A DNA stretch of 64,000 nucleotides from JAZDEY01 sp043808325 [NCBI: Candidatus Eiseniibacteriota bacterium] (GTDB lineage: Bacteria > Arandabacterota > Arandabacteria > Arandabacterales), in the NCBI GenBank assembly GCA_043808325.1, contig JAZDEY010000064.1, positions 83,908-147,907 of the forward strand. Reading direction: 5' to 3'. A program made the position numbers and the translations under genes. The notes beneath the pieces were generated by a model. It was not told where the DNA came from. It ran no database searches and was given only the letters and a program-made list of their open reading frames with translations. Below are positions 36,017-46,097 of this stretch, piece by piece (the stretch's first letter is position 1; every line of letters starts with the position of its first letter).

Positions 36017-36046
36017 AGGTTACTTTCACCCCACGGACCTTGTCAA
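36017..36046 (-). promoter_or_regulatory. Candidate promoter of the hypothetical gene at 35588-35998
   Basis: On the minus strand a perfect TTGACA (36041-36046) is followed by a weak TAACCT (36017-36022) at 18 bases, about 20 bases before the start codon. The -35 region overlaps the short inverted repeat TTGTC-4-GACAA. Moderate at best. Confidence 0.4.
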
Positions 36047-36097
36047 GCGACAAATGATAATAAGCTCATTAGTAAGACGCTCGTAGCGCCGCATTTC

Positions 36098-36117
36098 CAA
36101 CGCCGATTTCGGCGTTG
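36098..36117. repeat. Perfect 9-bp hairpin between divergent genes
   Basis: CAACGCCGA and TCGGCGTTG are separated by only two bases, upstream of the MFS transporter on the plus strand. It is not followed by a T-run, so it is more likely an operator or leader hairpin than a terminator. Confidence 0.4.
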
Positions 36118-36166
36118 AAAGAAGAGCGATCAGCCGGTATTGTTCCGGGGGAGTGTGGCTCAGCCA

Positions 36167-37399
36167 ATGGATCAAGAGATTCCGGAAAGAACCGTTACAC
36201 GCGGCGCGCTTCTTACGGGCTCCTTTGCGGCTCTCCTGGCAGGCCAGATCGTGGCCGTTCTGGGTGACCGGCTCAACAGCATCGTCCTGATCGATCTAGT
36301 TTCCAGCGAGACCGGCAAATTCGCCAGGACAGGTTCGGCTTTTGAGCTTTCCAAGCTGGTCCTGGCCATGACGCTGCCGTCACTGGTGCTCGGACCCTTT
36401 GTGGGAGCCTATGTTGACCGCGTTCGCAAGAAGCGCGTCCTTGTAATAAGCAACATAGTAAGGGGATGCGCCGTGCTTGCAATTCCCCTGGCGAGGCCCG
36501 CTTTTCCCATGTGGACCGTCTATGGAATCGTCGCGCTTGTCTATTTGGCTAACCTCTTCTTCTTGCCGGCCCGATGCGCCATCGTTCCGCAGATTGTATC
36601 TCGCGGAGCCCTTATCCGAGCCAACGCGCTGCTGTCAATGGGGGCGACTCTGGCAACAGTTGTCGGATTCGGCCTGGGTGGTTTGCTGGTAACGCACACA
36701 GGCTGGAGGATAGCCTTGGTGATCGACGCGGCAAGCTATTTCATCTCGGCCGCAGCCTTGGCCATTATGGTCCCGCGGACCGAGCCTGCACGATTGGCCG
36801 CAGCGAGAAGGGTATCCTATCTGGAAGCGATCAGGGAAGCCCTTGGCGAGATGCGCAGGTTTGTGGGGACCCGAGCGGGCGTCCTCGTTCCACCTCTGTT
36901 GGTTGCCGCAGGCACCGCTGTCTCCGTGCTCGGCGTGGCCTTGGTCCAGAGCAGGGTTAGACAGGGCACGATGGCCACGGGCTTGCTGCTGAGCTTAGCG
37001 GGTCTGGGCATGGCCGCAGGCTGTTACTTCACCGGCCGATTCCTGGGACGGGTCGATAGGGAGCGGGTCGCGGGGATTGCTGCGATCGGCTCGATCGCGT
37101 CGCTCTCGCTTGTTGGATTGACTGACCGGCCGTTTGTATTGGCCCTGGCCGTGATCGCAGGAGGATTTGCTGCGGGCCCGGTCTTCGTGGCAAGCGAAAC
37201 CGCGATTCAGGAGCAAGCCAAACCCGGCCGTCAGGCCACGGTGTTTGCGGTAAGAGACGCCCTGATGAAATTGGGTTCCATTCTGGCAGGAGTCGGAGCA
37301 CCCGCGATCGCAACCCTGGTCGGCTTCCGCCCGGCCATAGTACTACTCATGATCGCGCTACTCCCGCTTGCTGCCGCTGCCGCTCACCGAAAGCAGTAA
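36167..37399 (+). CDS. Major facilitator superfamily transporter
   Basis: About 410 residues with twelve hydrophobic segments, an integral inner-membrane secondary transporter. The MFS loop motif between helices two and three appears as GAYVDRVRKKRVLVISN. The pattern recalls EntS-type (MFS_3) drug or siderophore exporters. It is on the plus strand between two minus-strand groups and ends 23 bases before groEL, convergently. The start is uncertain: ATG 36167, GTG 36155 or TTG 36140, all after GGGGGAG at 36147. The substrate is unknown. Confidence 0.85.
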   Translation: MDQEIPERTVTRGALLTGSFAALLAGQIVAVLGDRLNSIVLIDLVSSETGKFARTGSAFELSKLVLAMTLPSLVLGPFVGAYVDRVRKKRVLVISNIVRGCAVLAIPLARPAFPMWTVYGIVALVYLANLFFLPARCAIVPQIVSRGALIRANALLSMGATLATVVGFGLGGLLVTHTGWRIALVIDAASYFISAAALAIMVPRTEPARLAAARRVSYLEAIREALGEMRRFVGTRAGVLVPPLLVAAGTAVSVLGVALVQSRVRQGTMATGLLLSLAGLGMAAGCYFTGRFLGRVDRERVAGIAAIGSIASLSLVGLTDRPFVLALAVIAGGFAAGPVFVASETAIQEQAKPGRQATVFAVRDALMKLGSILAGVGAPAIATLVGFRPAIVLLMIALLPLAAAAAHRKQ

Positions 37400-37422
37400 G
37401 ACATTGGCCCACCGGGCAGAAC

Positions 37423-39033
<1,611 letters not shown>

Positions 39034-39069
39034 TCACCAAGCATGGATTAGGCGCAGAGCATCCCGCAA

Positions 39070-39096
39070 TTAGCACTCGAGTTCTCAGGCTGCTAA
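39070..39096 (-). promoter_or_regulatory. CIRCE operator (HrcA binding site) of groEL
   Basis: TTAGCACTC and GGCTGCTAA are separated by exactly nine bases. The consensus is TTAGCACTC-N9-GAGTGCTAA; one arm is perfect and the other differs at two of nine. It sits between the promoter and the groEL start, about 49 bases upstream of the ATG, the standard place for heat-shock repression by HrcA. hrcA is not in the window. Confidence 0.9.
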
Positions 39097-39104
39097 CAAA
39101 GGGA

Positions 39105-39133
39105 AGGATACAAGGTCGTCTTGCCTTGTGCAA
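39105..39133 (-). promoter_or_regulatory. Candidate promoter of groEL
   Basis: On the minus strand TTGCAC (39128-39133) and TATCCT (39105-39110) are 17 bases apart, placing the transcription start just before the CIRCE element. The hexamers are weak matches, but the geometry with CIRCE is classical. Confidence 0.55.
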
Positions 39134-39158
39134 GCGAAAAAGGGCTGATCGCCTCGGC

Positions 39159-39926
39159 CTATCGTCTCAGCATGCTGTCGATTGCGTAGGCGATGCCCTT
39201 GAGGGTGAGGTTCAAATCGAATGTGGTCTCAAAGCTGAGCTGCTTCCAGATCAAACCCGCCCAACCACCGGTCATGATCACCGGGTACCGGTCGCCGATT
39301 TCATCCCACATCCTTTTCACTATGCCTTCTATCTGCCCCACGTTACCGTAGAATATGCCCGACTGCATGCACTGGACGGTTGTGGTTCCGACGATCTTCA
39401 CCGGCTGGCTTATCTCGACCGCGGGCAGCATGCGTGCCCGTTTCCAGAGATCTTTGGCGCCGGCCATCATACCCGGAGCGATCACTCCGCCGCGGTACTC
39501 GCCTTCTTGAGATATCAGGTCGAACGTGGTTGCTGTTCCCATGTCCACGACTATCGCGGGTCCGCCGTACTGGTAGAACGCCCCTACCGCATTGGCGATT
39601 CGATCCGCACCAACCTCGGCCGGGTTGTCTGTCAGCACCTTGATGCCGTAATCCCCGCTGCCCGACAGTATCTCGACGCGGATCCCCGGATCCGAAGCCA
39701 AGGCTTCAGCTATCTGGCGGGTCTCGGAAGGCACAACCGAACATATGCCCGCCACATGCAGCTTGCTTCTGTCGATATGGTTCCTTTCAAGCAGCGACGA
39801 GATCACGGCGGAGTACTCGTCGCTGGTCCTCTCCCGGGTCATGATCCGCCAGAAGCGCTTGACGTCCGTCCCCTCCAGAACTCCAAGAGCGGTCGTGGTA
39901 TTGCCCAGATCGACACATATCATCAT
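39159..39926 (-). CDS. coaX: Type III pantothenate kinase
   Basis: 255 residues, typical length for CoaX, the ASKHA-fold kinase catalysing the first step of coenzyme A synthesis. Motifs: CVDLGNTTTALGV at the N-terminus (phosphate loop), GADRIANAVGA (about 104-114), VVDMGTATTFDL and GGVIAPGM. The ATG at 39926 has AGGAGG six bases upstream. It lies 10 bases after birA, the common birA-coaX order. No defect is visible. Confidence 0.95.
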   Translation of the reverse strand: MMICVDLGNTTTALGVLEGTDVKRFWRIMTRERTSDEYSAVISSLLERNHIDRSKLHVAGICSVVPSETRQIAEALASDPGIRVEILSGSGDYGIKVLTDNPAEVGADRIANAVGAFYQYGGPAIVVDMGTATTFDLISQEGEYRGGVIAPGMMAGAKDLWKRARMLPAVEISQPVKIVGTTTVQCMQSGIFYGNVGQIEGIVKRMWDEIGDRYPVIMTGGWAGLIWKQLSFETTFDLNLTLKGIAYAIDSMLRR

Positions 39927-39936
39927 GGGATTCCTC

Positions 39937-40914
39937 CTAGCCGACTCGCACGATGTCTCCGGCTATTACCGATCGAAGCTGTCCGCTTTCGGTCCGCAAG
40001 ACCAGGGCCCCCGTGTCGTCGATGCCAAGCGCCGTGCCTTCGACCTCTCCACCGCCCGTGACCACTCGGGTGACCTTGCCGATCAGCGGTGACAGGGCAA
40101 GCAACTCCCTTCTCAAATTGACAAAGCCCTCACTTGAGAAGATCGCATACTTCTCCTCAACCGCGCCGAGAATTTCAGCAAGCAACTTGGCCCTCCCGAC
40201 CCGGCGATTAGTCTCCAGTCTGATCGAAGTCGCCTTGCCCCTGAGCTCGGGCGGAAAATCATTCAGGACGTGAAGGACGTTGAGCCCGAAACCCAGGATC
40301 ATCAAGCTGGCCCGACCGTCCGTGAAATCGGCCTCGGTAAGGATACCACAGATCTTCCTCGGACCGACCACCACGTCGTTCGGCCACTTGACGTCCGCTT
40401 TGATGCCGTAGCGTTTTCTCAGAGCAACCGCGACTCCGAGAGCGCAGACCAGGGAGACCGCCGAGGACGCCCGGGCATCCAAGTCAGGCCTCAGCACCAG
40501 GGAGAACCACAGCCCGAGCCCCGGTGGGGATTCCCACCTTCTGCCGAGGCGACCCCGCCCCTCAGTCTGTTCCTCGGCTACTACAACCGTCCCGTGATCG
40601 GCTCCCTGCTTCGCCAGCCGAGCGCCAACGTCGTTGGTCGAGGTCACGCTCGTGAAGACGTGCACCTCTCTCGCCAGGCCGGAATCCGCAAGCGCCGTCT
40701 TTATCTCGCAAGCGTCAATCAAATCGGGTGCTGCAACCAACCTGTAACCTTCGCCGGGGATCTCGTCGATGCGATAGCCTCGTGACCTGAGGGTTTCGAC
40801 AGCTTGGAGCACGTCGCAGCTGCCAACGCCGCACGCCTTCCCCAACTCATCGCGCGTGACATAGCCCGGTGACGACTTGAGTCTGAGGATGATTTCGGTG
40901 TAGAGGTCCTTCAT
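39937..40914 (-). CDS. birA: Bifunctional biotin ligase / biotin operon repressor
   Basis: 325 residues. An N-terminal helix-turn-helix (about 1-65: SSPGYVTRDELGKACGVGSC) leads to a catalytic domain with TSTNDVGARLAKQGA, the biotin loop GRGRLGRRWESP, KWPNDVVVGPRKICGIL and GFGLNV, then a C-terminal SH3-like beta domain. It makes biotinyl-AMP and loads biotin on carboxylase carrier proteins; the HTH would repress biotin genes. The start overlaps the nadC stop (ATGA), and coaX follows after ten bases. No BirA box was found in the window. Confidence 0.95.
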   Translation of the reverse strand: MKDLYTEIILRLKSSPGYVTRDELGKACGVGSCDVLQAVETLRSRGYRIDEIPGEGYRLVAAPDLIDACEIKTALADSGLAREVHVFTSVTSTNDVGARLAKQGADHGTVVVAEEQTEGRGRLGRRWESPPGLGLWFSLVLRPDLDARASSAVSLVCALGVAVALRKRYGIKADVKWPNDVVVGPRKICGILTEADFTDGRASLMILGFGLNVLHVLNDFPPELRGKATSIRLETNRRVGRAKLLAEILGAVEEKYAIFSSEGFVNLRRELLALSPLIGKVTRVVTGGGEVEGTALGIDDTGALVLRTESGQLRSVIAGDIVRVG

Positions 40915-41804
40915 GCCGGTTGGTCCTCGAAATCCAGACTGATGTCAAGTGAGGGGGCCGAGTGCGTGATGTAGCCGACCGATATGAAGTCAGGTCGGGT
41001 CAGTGCGAGCGCCCTCACATTCTCCGGCCTTATGCGCCCTGAGACCTCAACAAGGGGCCTTGCCGGGAAAAGCCTGACCCTCGCGATTGCCTTGGATAGG
41101 CGCTCCCGCGGCCAGTTGTCAAACATCAGAATGTCCACATCGAGATCCTTGAGGCTCTCGAGATCGACATCCGGCGCCACCTCCACTTCGATCAACAACC
41201 CGTGCTTCGTCCTGCCTAACCGTCTTAAGGCCTCGCGGAGGCCGCCCGCCGCCCTTATGTGGTTGTCCTTCACCAGCGCAAGGTCGGCGAGGCTGGGTCG
41301 GTGATTGAACCCACCGCCCAAAGCTACCGCGTATTTCTCCAGGGGTCTAAGGCCGGGAGTGGTCTTGCGTGTATCCAGGATCTTGACACCGGTCCCGCTG
41401 ACCCGATCGACCAGTATCCGGGTCGCGGTCGCGGTACCCGAAAGCCGCTGCAGGAAATTGAGGGCGACCCGCTCGCACGCGAGAATGCTGCGCGACCTCC
41501 CGGTGACCCTGGCAAGCACCGTGCCCCGCTTGCAGCGCGCGCCTTCCTTGACTCTTGACGTAACCCGGGTGGCCGGATCAAACTCCTTGAATACGGCCCT
41601 GAAGACCCTGAGACCAGCGACAACCCCGTCATCCTTGAGCCGGACCACAGCCGATCCCCGTGTCTCCGGTGCGACGACGAGCCTGGTGGTCGCGTCCCCT
41701 TCGGAGAGATCCTCCCGAAGCGCGTTGCGAACGGTCCGCCTGAGGTAATCCTCGGGGATACTGACTCGAAATGGAAACCTGCCGATCTTCCGCTTACCGG
41801 TCAT
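40911..41804 (-). CDS. nadC: Nicotinate-nucleotide pyrophosphorylase (carboxylating)
   Basis: About 297 residues, normal for NadC, which turns quinolinate and PRPP into nicotinate mononucleotide in NAD synthesis. Visible: REDLSEGDATTRL near the N-terminus, ACERVALNFLQRLSGTAT, ILDTRKTTPGLRPLEKYAVALGG, LALVKDNHI (lysine-binding), EVEVAPDVDLESL and VSGRIRPENV. I chose ATG 41804 after AGGAGA (ten bases); the longer frame to 41837 overlaps uvrB. It follows uvrB closely and overlaps birA by four bases. Confidence 0.95.
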   Translation of the reverse strand: MTGKRKIGRFPFRVSIPEDYLRRTVRNALREDLSEGDATTRLVVAPETRGSAVVRLKDDGVVAGLRVFRAVFKEFDPATRVTSRVKEGARCKRGTVLARVTGRSRSILACERVALNFLQRLSGTATATRILVDRVSGTGVKILDTRKTTPGLRPLEKYAVALGGGFNHRPSLADLALVKDNHIRAAGGLREALRRLGRTKHGLLIEVEVAPDVDLESLKDLDVDILMFDNWPRERLSKAIARVRLFPARPLVEVSGRIRPENVRALALTRPDFISVGYITHSAPSLDISLDFEDQPA

Positions 41805-41808
41805 CTGC

Positions 41809-43851
41809 CTAGTATCTCCTGCCCGCATTTCGATCACGCTTTCTCTTGGCCTTGCTCCGCTCGGGCCTCTTGCCTTCCAGCGTCATCATCGTAATCACGT
41901 CCTCCATCCTATCCCTCAAGGACGCAGCTTTCTCGAATTCGAGTTTGCGTGCTGCCTCAGTCATCTCGTGCTCCAGGTTTGCAAGAATCTCCTCGTAGGA
42001 CTCGCTCTCGAAAGGCGCCTGGGGCTCACTCGGATTACCCCTCCCGGAGTCGGCCACATGGGTCGCCTGGAGGATCTCCTCGGTGGTCTTCACTATGGTC
42101 TCGGGTATGATCCCATGCTCCTTATTGTATTCCAGTTGTGTATCGCGCCGTCGCTTGGTCTCGCTTATGGCACGTTGCATCGACCCGGTAACGGTATCGG
42201 CGTACAGGATCACTTTGCCCGAGACATTGCGTGCGGCCCTGCCCGACACCTGGATCAGCGAGGTCTCCGAACGGAGGAAACCCTCTTTGTCGGCATCGAG
42301 CACCGCGACCAGAGAGACTTCCGGTAGGTCCAGACCTTCCCGCAGGAGGTTTATGCCCACGATCACGTCGAATTCCTTGAGTCTCAAGCCCCTCAGGATC
42401 TCGACTCGTTCGATCGCATCGATATCCGAATGAAGGTAGCGGGCCTTGACCCCCAGGGAGATCAAATAATCGGTAAGGTCCTCGGCCATGCGCTTTGTGA
42501 GCGTAGTGACGAGCGCCCGCTCGCCGCGAGCGATCACCTTCCTTGTTTCCCCCAGGAGATCGTCGATCTGACCTTTGACCGGCCGGATCACCATCTCCGG
42601 GTCCACAAGACCCGTAGGCCTTATGATCTGCTCCACTACTACGCCGCCCGATCTCTCAATCTCGTAGTCGGACGGGGTGGCCGAGACGAAGACCGCACGA
42701 TCGATCTTCCCTTCGAACTCGTCGAGCTTGAGCGGCCGGTTGTCAAGAGCGGAGGGCAACCTGAAACCGTACTTGACCAGGGTCGACTTCCGCGATTTGT
42801 CACCCTCGTACATGCCTCTAATCTGCGGCACGGTCACGTGGGACTCATCGATTATGATCAGGAATCTATCGGGGAAATAGTCGATCAGCGTGCAGGGCGG
42901 CTCGCCGGGCGCCCTGCCGCTCAGGTGCCGGGAGTAGTTTTCGATGCCCGGGCAGTAACCGATCTCCCGCAGCATCTCGATGTCGTAGCGAGTACGGGTC
43001 TCAAGCCGCTGCGCCTCGAGCAGCTTGCCCTCTTGCTTGAGGGTCCGGAGCGTCTCATCCAGCTCGGCCGCTATGTTCACGAGGGCTCCTTCAAGCCTAT
43101 CGTATGGCATCACGAAGTGCTTCGACGGATATATGTTGACCCGACTTTTCTCGGCGAGAATCTTGCCCGTCGTGGTATCAACAACCGATATCTGCGAGAT
43201 CTCGTCCCCAAACATCTCAACCCTTACGGCATTCTCCTGGTCCGATGGTCTTATCTCTATGGTGTCTCCCCGTACCCTGAAGGTGCCGCGCGCACAGTCG
43301 TAATCGTTCCTGGCGTACTGGATGTCGACCAGCCGTCTCAAGATCGCGTCACGGGGGGACGTCTCCCCTTTGACAAGCGTCACCTGCATACTTTTGAAAT
43401 CCTCGGGCGAGCCGATGCCGTATATACAGGAGACGCTCGCCACCACTACCACGTCTTTCCTCTCCAACACGGACGCCGTTGCCTTAAGCCTCAACTTGTC
43501 GATTTCCTCGTTGATCGAGGCATCCTTCTCTATATAGGTGTCGGTAGAGGGAATGTAAGCTTCGGGCTGATAGTAATCGTAGTAGCTTATGAAGTACTCG
43601 ACCGCGTTGTCGGGGAAGAAACCCCGGAACTCACCGTAGAGCTGGGCAGCGAGGGTCTTGTTGTGCGAGATCACCAGAGTCGGCAGCCCGACCCGGGCGA
43701 TCACGTTGGCAACGGAGAAAGTCTTGCCGGAACCCGTGACGCCCAGCAGAGTCTGCCATTTTCTGCCAAGCCTCAAGCCCTCGGCCAATTCCTCGATGGC
43801 GTTGGGTTGGTCGCCTCCGGGTTCGAACTTGGAAACCAGTTTGAACTTCAT
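41809..43851 (-). CDS. uvrB: Excinuclease ABC subunit B
   Basis: 680 residues, the normal length. Motifs: Walker [17 protein letters not shown] (near residue 39), the beta-hairpin region [33 protein letters not shown] (helicase motif II), [23 protein letters not shown] and [21 protein letters not shown]-terminal UVR motif ([26 protein letters not shown]) binds UvrC. It lies between the RodZ-like gene (19 bases upstream) and nadC. The C-terminal end is Lys/Arg-rich ([14 protein letters not shown]). Confidence 0.97.
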   Translation of the reverse strand: MKFKLVSKFEPGGDQPNAIEELAEGLRLGRKWQTLLGVTGSGKTFSVANVIARVGLPTLVISHNKTLAAQLYGEFRGFFPDNAVEYFISYYDYYQPEAYIPSTDTYIEKDASINEEIDKLRLKATASVLERKDVVVVASVSCIYGIGSPEDFKSMQVTLVKGETSPRDAILRRLVDIQYARNDYDCARGTFRVRGDTIEIRPSDQENAVRVEMFGDEISQISVVDTTTGKILAEKSRVNIYPSKHFVMPYDRLEGALVNIAAELDETLRTLKQEGKLLEAQRLETRTRYDIEMLREIGYCPGIENYSRHLSGRAPGEPPCTLIDYFPDRFLIIIDESHVTVPQIRGMYEGDKSRKSTLVKYGFRLPSALDNRPLKLDEFEGKIDRAVFVSATPSDYEIERSGGVVVEQIIRPTGLVDPEMVIRPVKGQIDDLLGETRKVIARGERALVTTLTKRMAEDLTDYLISLGVKARYLHSDIDAIERVEILRGLRLKEFDVIVGINLLREGLDLPEVSLVAVLDADKEGFLRSETSLIQVSGRAARNVSGKVILYADTVTGSMQRAISETKRRRDTQLEYNKEHGIIPETIVKTTEEILQATHVADSGRGNPSEPQAPFESESYEEILANLEHEMTEAARKLEFEKAASLRDRMEDVITMMTLEGKRPERSKAKRKRDRNAGRRY

Positions 43852-43870
43852 CGCACTACCGGTCCTTGCG

Positions 43871-44734
43871 CTAAGGCAAGGGATAATCGTATACGTCTTT
43901 GCCGCCGGATGAGGGCAGGCTCACCGGCTTGCCGTCAAGATTCAACTCGACCGCGCGCCGGTCGCTCAGAAAGAGGATGACAAAAGACTTATCGGAGGAC
44001 AGCACTTGCCTGTCACCACCGGTCATGTTGCCGTAAAAGAGAGTGTCTCCTCCGCTTGCAACGGTGAGCCTGGCCCCTCGACGGGCTTCGATCACCAATG
44101 TGTGGGCGGCCGCCGCAGGTGGAGAGACCGCCGGCCCGGGCGCAGTCGTCAGGCCGTCGGCCGTTCCCGCCTGTTGCTCCGGACGACCGGGCTCCGTCGG
44201 GGATGGCCCATCGCTCCGGACCTCCGTTCCCTCAGGCGACTGGCCGGACTCATCCTTGCCGGGAACCCAATTCATTCGTGGTGCGCCCTTGGCTCCTTCT
44301 CGGACAGCCGGCGCCTCAGAACTTGCGTTTTCCTGCGCTCCGGCAGCCTGATCGCTCCCATCCTTCCGCTGGCCCGCGCGATCGACAACGACCAGAACTA
44401 CGATCGTCAGGACCACTCCGGCAGCGATGCCGATCAAGGTCTTGTTGAGCCTGGCGCTCTTGGGGGGGCCGACCCTTATGTCGCGTAGAGCTTCCTGCGC
44501 CCGTTCCTCCTCGCTCTTCTGGTCCTTTACAAGCTGGTCTCCGTCCAGTCCCAGCACCCTGGCATAAGCTCGAATGAAGGAATTCCGGTAGACTTCGGCG
44601 GAGAAAACCCCGGCACGGCCCTCTTCGACGGCCTCCAGCATGTCGGGTCGAAACTTCATGGTCTCGGCTGCATCGTCAAGGGAGAGCCCCAGCTCCTCGC
44701 GCCGTCGCTTGAGCCTCTCACCTATCCCATCCAT
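43871..44734 (-). CDS. RodZ-like helix-turn-helix membrane protein
   Basis: 287 residues. N-terminal HTH (about 1-70: [37 protein letters not shown]) of the RodZ type. One helix follows (about 97-116: [18 protein letters not shown]), then a Pro/Gly/Glu-rich linker and a beta-rich C-terminal domain ([20 protein letters not shown], like DUF4115). RodZ links MreB to cell shape, though no mre gene is near. The start overlaps the DUF4139 gene stop (TGATG). It could be a transcription regulator, but the domain layout favours RodZ. Confidence 0.88.
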   Translation of the reverse strand: MDGIGERLKRRREELGLSLDDAAETMKFRPDMLEAVEEGRAGVFSAEVYRNSFIRAYARVLGLDGDQLVKDQKSEEERAQEALRDIRVGPPKSARLNKTLIGIAAGVVLTIVVLVVVDRAGQRKDGSDQAAGAQENASSEAPAVREGAKGAPRMNWVPGKDESGQSPEGTEVRSDGPSPTEPGRPEQQAGTADGLTTAPGPAVSPPAAAAHTLVIEARRGARLTVASGGDTLFYGNMTGGDRQVLSSDKSFVILFLSDRRAVELNLDGKPVSLPSSGGKDVYDYPLP

Positions 44735-46083
44735 CAGACCTCTCTCCTCACCGTGTAGGTAAGAATCACTTTGGCATTGGCTCCCACGGGAACTTCAAAC
44801 TCCGCAGTGTCGGACTTGAGTTTCTTGTAGGTATGGGTGGCACTCCGGATCGTCCACTCGCCGTAGATGTGTTCGGTGACCGCAAGCGTGATCGCTGCGT
44901 CCTTGTGGTTGGCGATGGTGATGTCGTAAGTCTCAACGAACACGTGGTCGCTCAACCTGTTGAATTCCTTCTGCTCCCGGGTGACCACCACGTCAAAAGC
45001 ATCGCCGACATAGAGCTTAACTTCCTCGTCGCGAGGAGTATGATCGATTTCATCCTCACCCAGAAATTCGAGACTGCCATCGGTGTCCGCCTTAAAGACT
45101 CGCACCTTACCCATGGGAAGCGGTATACCAAGCCCGCTGGTCCGGCTGTTTTCGAACTTCATCACCACCCGGACTCCGGTCCCCTTGGACGCGTCGAAAT
45201 TGTAGAGTTTGGCGGCGGGAACGGTGGTCTCAGGGAAAAGCTGGATCTGCTTCACTTCCTTGTCCTTGATGGTGGTAGTCCCCTCAAGGGTATACATGTG
45301 GTACTCGAAGAACGCCTTCTCCTCGATCTGCGGCGCACCCTGAGCCCGGGCCATTTCATACATGGGCATCGGACCCTTCTCGCGCGCGCGGTGGATGTCG
45401 CCGGCAATCAGCTTGAGCTTGGCGTCCGGATAAGTTGCACCCGATTGGTTCTCCACCGACACCCACGAGGCCAGTCCCAGGCTCTTCTCGTCCTGGCCGA
45501 CCGTGGCAACGTACTCAGCGTGCCAATTCATGCCGTCGGTCAGATAGGCGAGCTCCATCTCCGCCGACGTAGCCCTGGACGCATTGACGTGCCAGAAAAG
45601 CGTCGGCTTCACGACCAACCCCTTGTCGGCCAGCGGCAGGACTATGTCCTTGACCTTGTCCCGTGACACCAGGGCCACTCCCGACGCTTCCATATCGAGC
45701 ACCAGATTGGCGCCATCGAAACCGATCAGCTTGCCCTCATAGATCTTGCCGTCTTCGGTGGTGATGCTCAGGCGTTCCTCAAGATACTTCTGGAGCAGCT
45801 TGTCGGGATTGACCAGATCGTACTCGAAATTCTGCTCGATGACCGATATGTCGCCCTCTCCATCGAGATTCAGCCTCACCGACGTGGGGTCGATCTGGGC
45901 GGCGATCTCGTCCATAGATATCAAATTGACACCACGCTCCAGCTTGGCGGAGCGAGTATCCCTGACCACCCCCAGGTTGCTGTTGTAAACCGTGACCCTG
46001 ACGTCTCGGGCGTAGAGAATCCCGGGTAGAAGCAGCAGAGCCAGCCAAATAGCCGACAAGCACTTGAAACCTGTGGATCTCAT
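44734..46083 (-). CDS. DUF4139-type secreted protein
   Basis: About 449 residues with a signal peptide (about 1-25). The N-terminal part is beta-rich (DVRVTVYNSNLGVVRDTRSA). The family core follows from TDGMNWHAEYVATV, with WVSVENQSGATYPDAKLKLIAGD, and a C-terminal DAFDVVVTREQKEFNRLSDH that ends in VPVGANAKVILTYTV. DUF4139 proteins are widespread, periplasmic or surface, with no established function. I chose ATG 46083 with AGGAGG five bases off. It lies next to the ValS gene stop at 46098. Confidence 0.85.
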   Translation of the reverse strand: MRSTGFKCLSAIWLALLLLPGILYARDVRVTVYNSNLGVVRDTRSAKLERGVNLISMDEIAAQIDPTSVRLNLDGEGDISVIEQNFEYDLVNPDKLLQKYLEERLSITTEDGKIYEGKLIGFDGANLVLDMEASGVALVSRDKVKDIVLPLADKGLVVKPTLFWHVNASRATSAEMELAYLTDGMNWHAEYVATVGQDEKSLGLASWVSVENQSGATYPDAKLKLIAGDIHRAREKGPMPMYEMARAQGAPQIEEKAFFEYHMYTLEGTTTIKDKEVKQIQLFPETTVPAAKLYNFDASKGTGVRVVMKFENSRTSGLGIPLPMGKVRVFKADTDGSLEFLGEDEIDHTPRDEEVKLYVGDAFDVVVTREQKEFNRLSDHVFVETYDITIANHKDAAITLAVTEHIYGEWTIRSATHTYKKLKSDTAEFEVPVGANAKVILTYTVRREV

Positions 46084-46097
46084 CACAGCACCTCCTG

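Noticed and set aside
37400-37422. Short GCCC/GGGC stem between MFS and groEL
   Set aside because: Only four base pairs and no T-run; not a convincing bidirectional terminator.
43805-43825. GGTTCGAA T-loop-like sequence
   Set aside because: Inside uvrB coding sequence, with no tRNA-like arms around it.
42430-43980. Long plus-strand open frame (516 codons)
   Set aside because: Antisense to uvrB, whose motifs are intact; low-quality composition.
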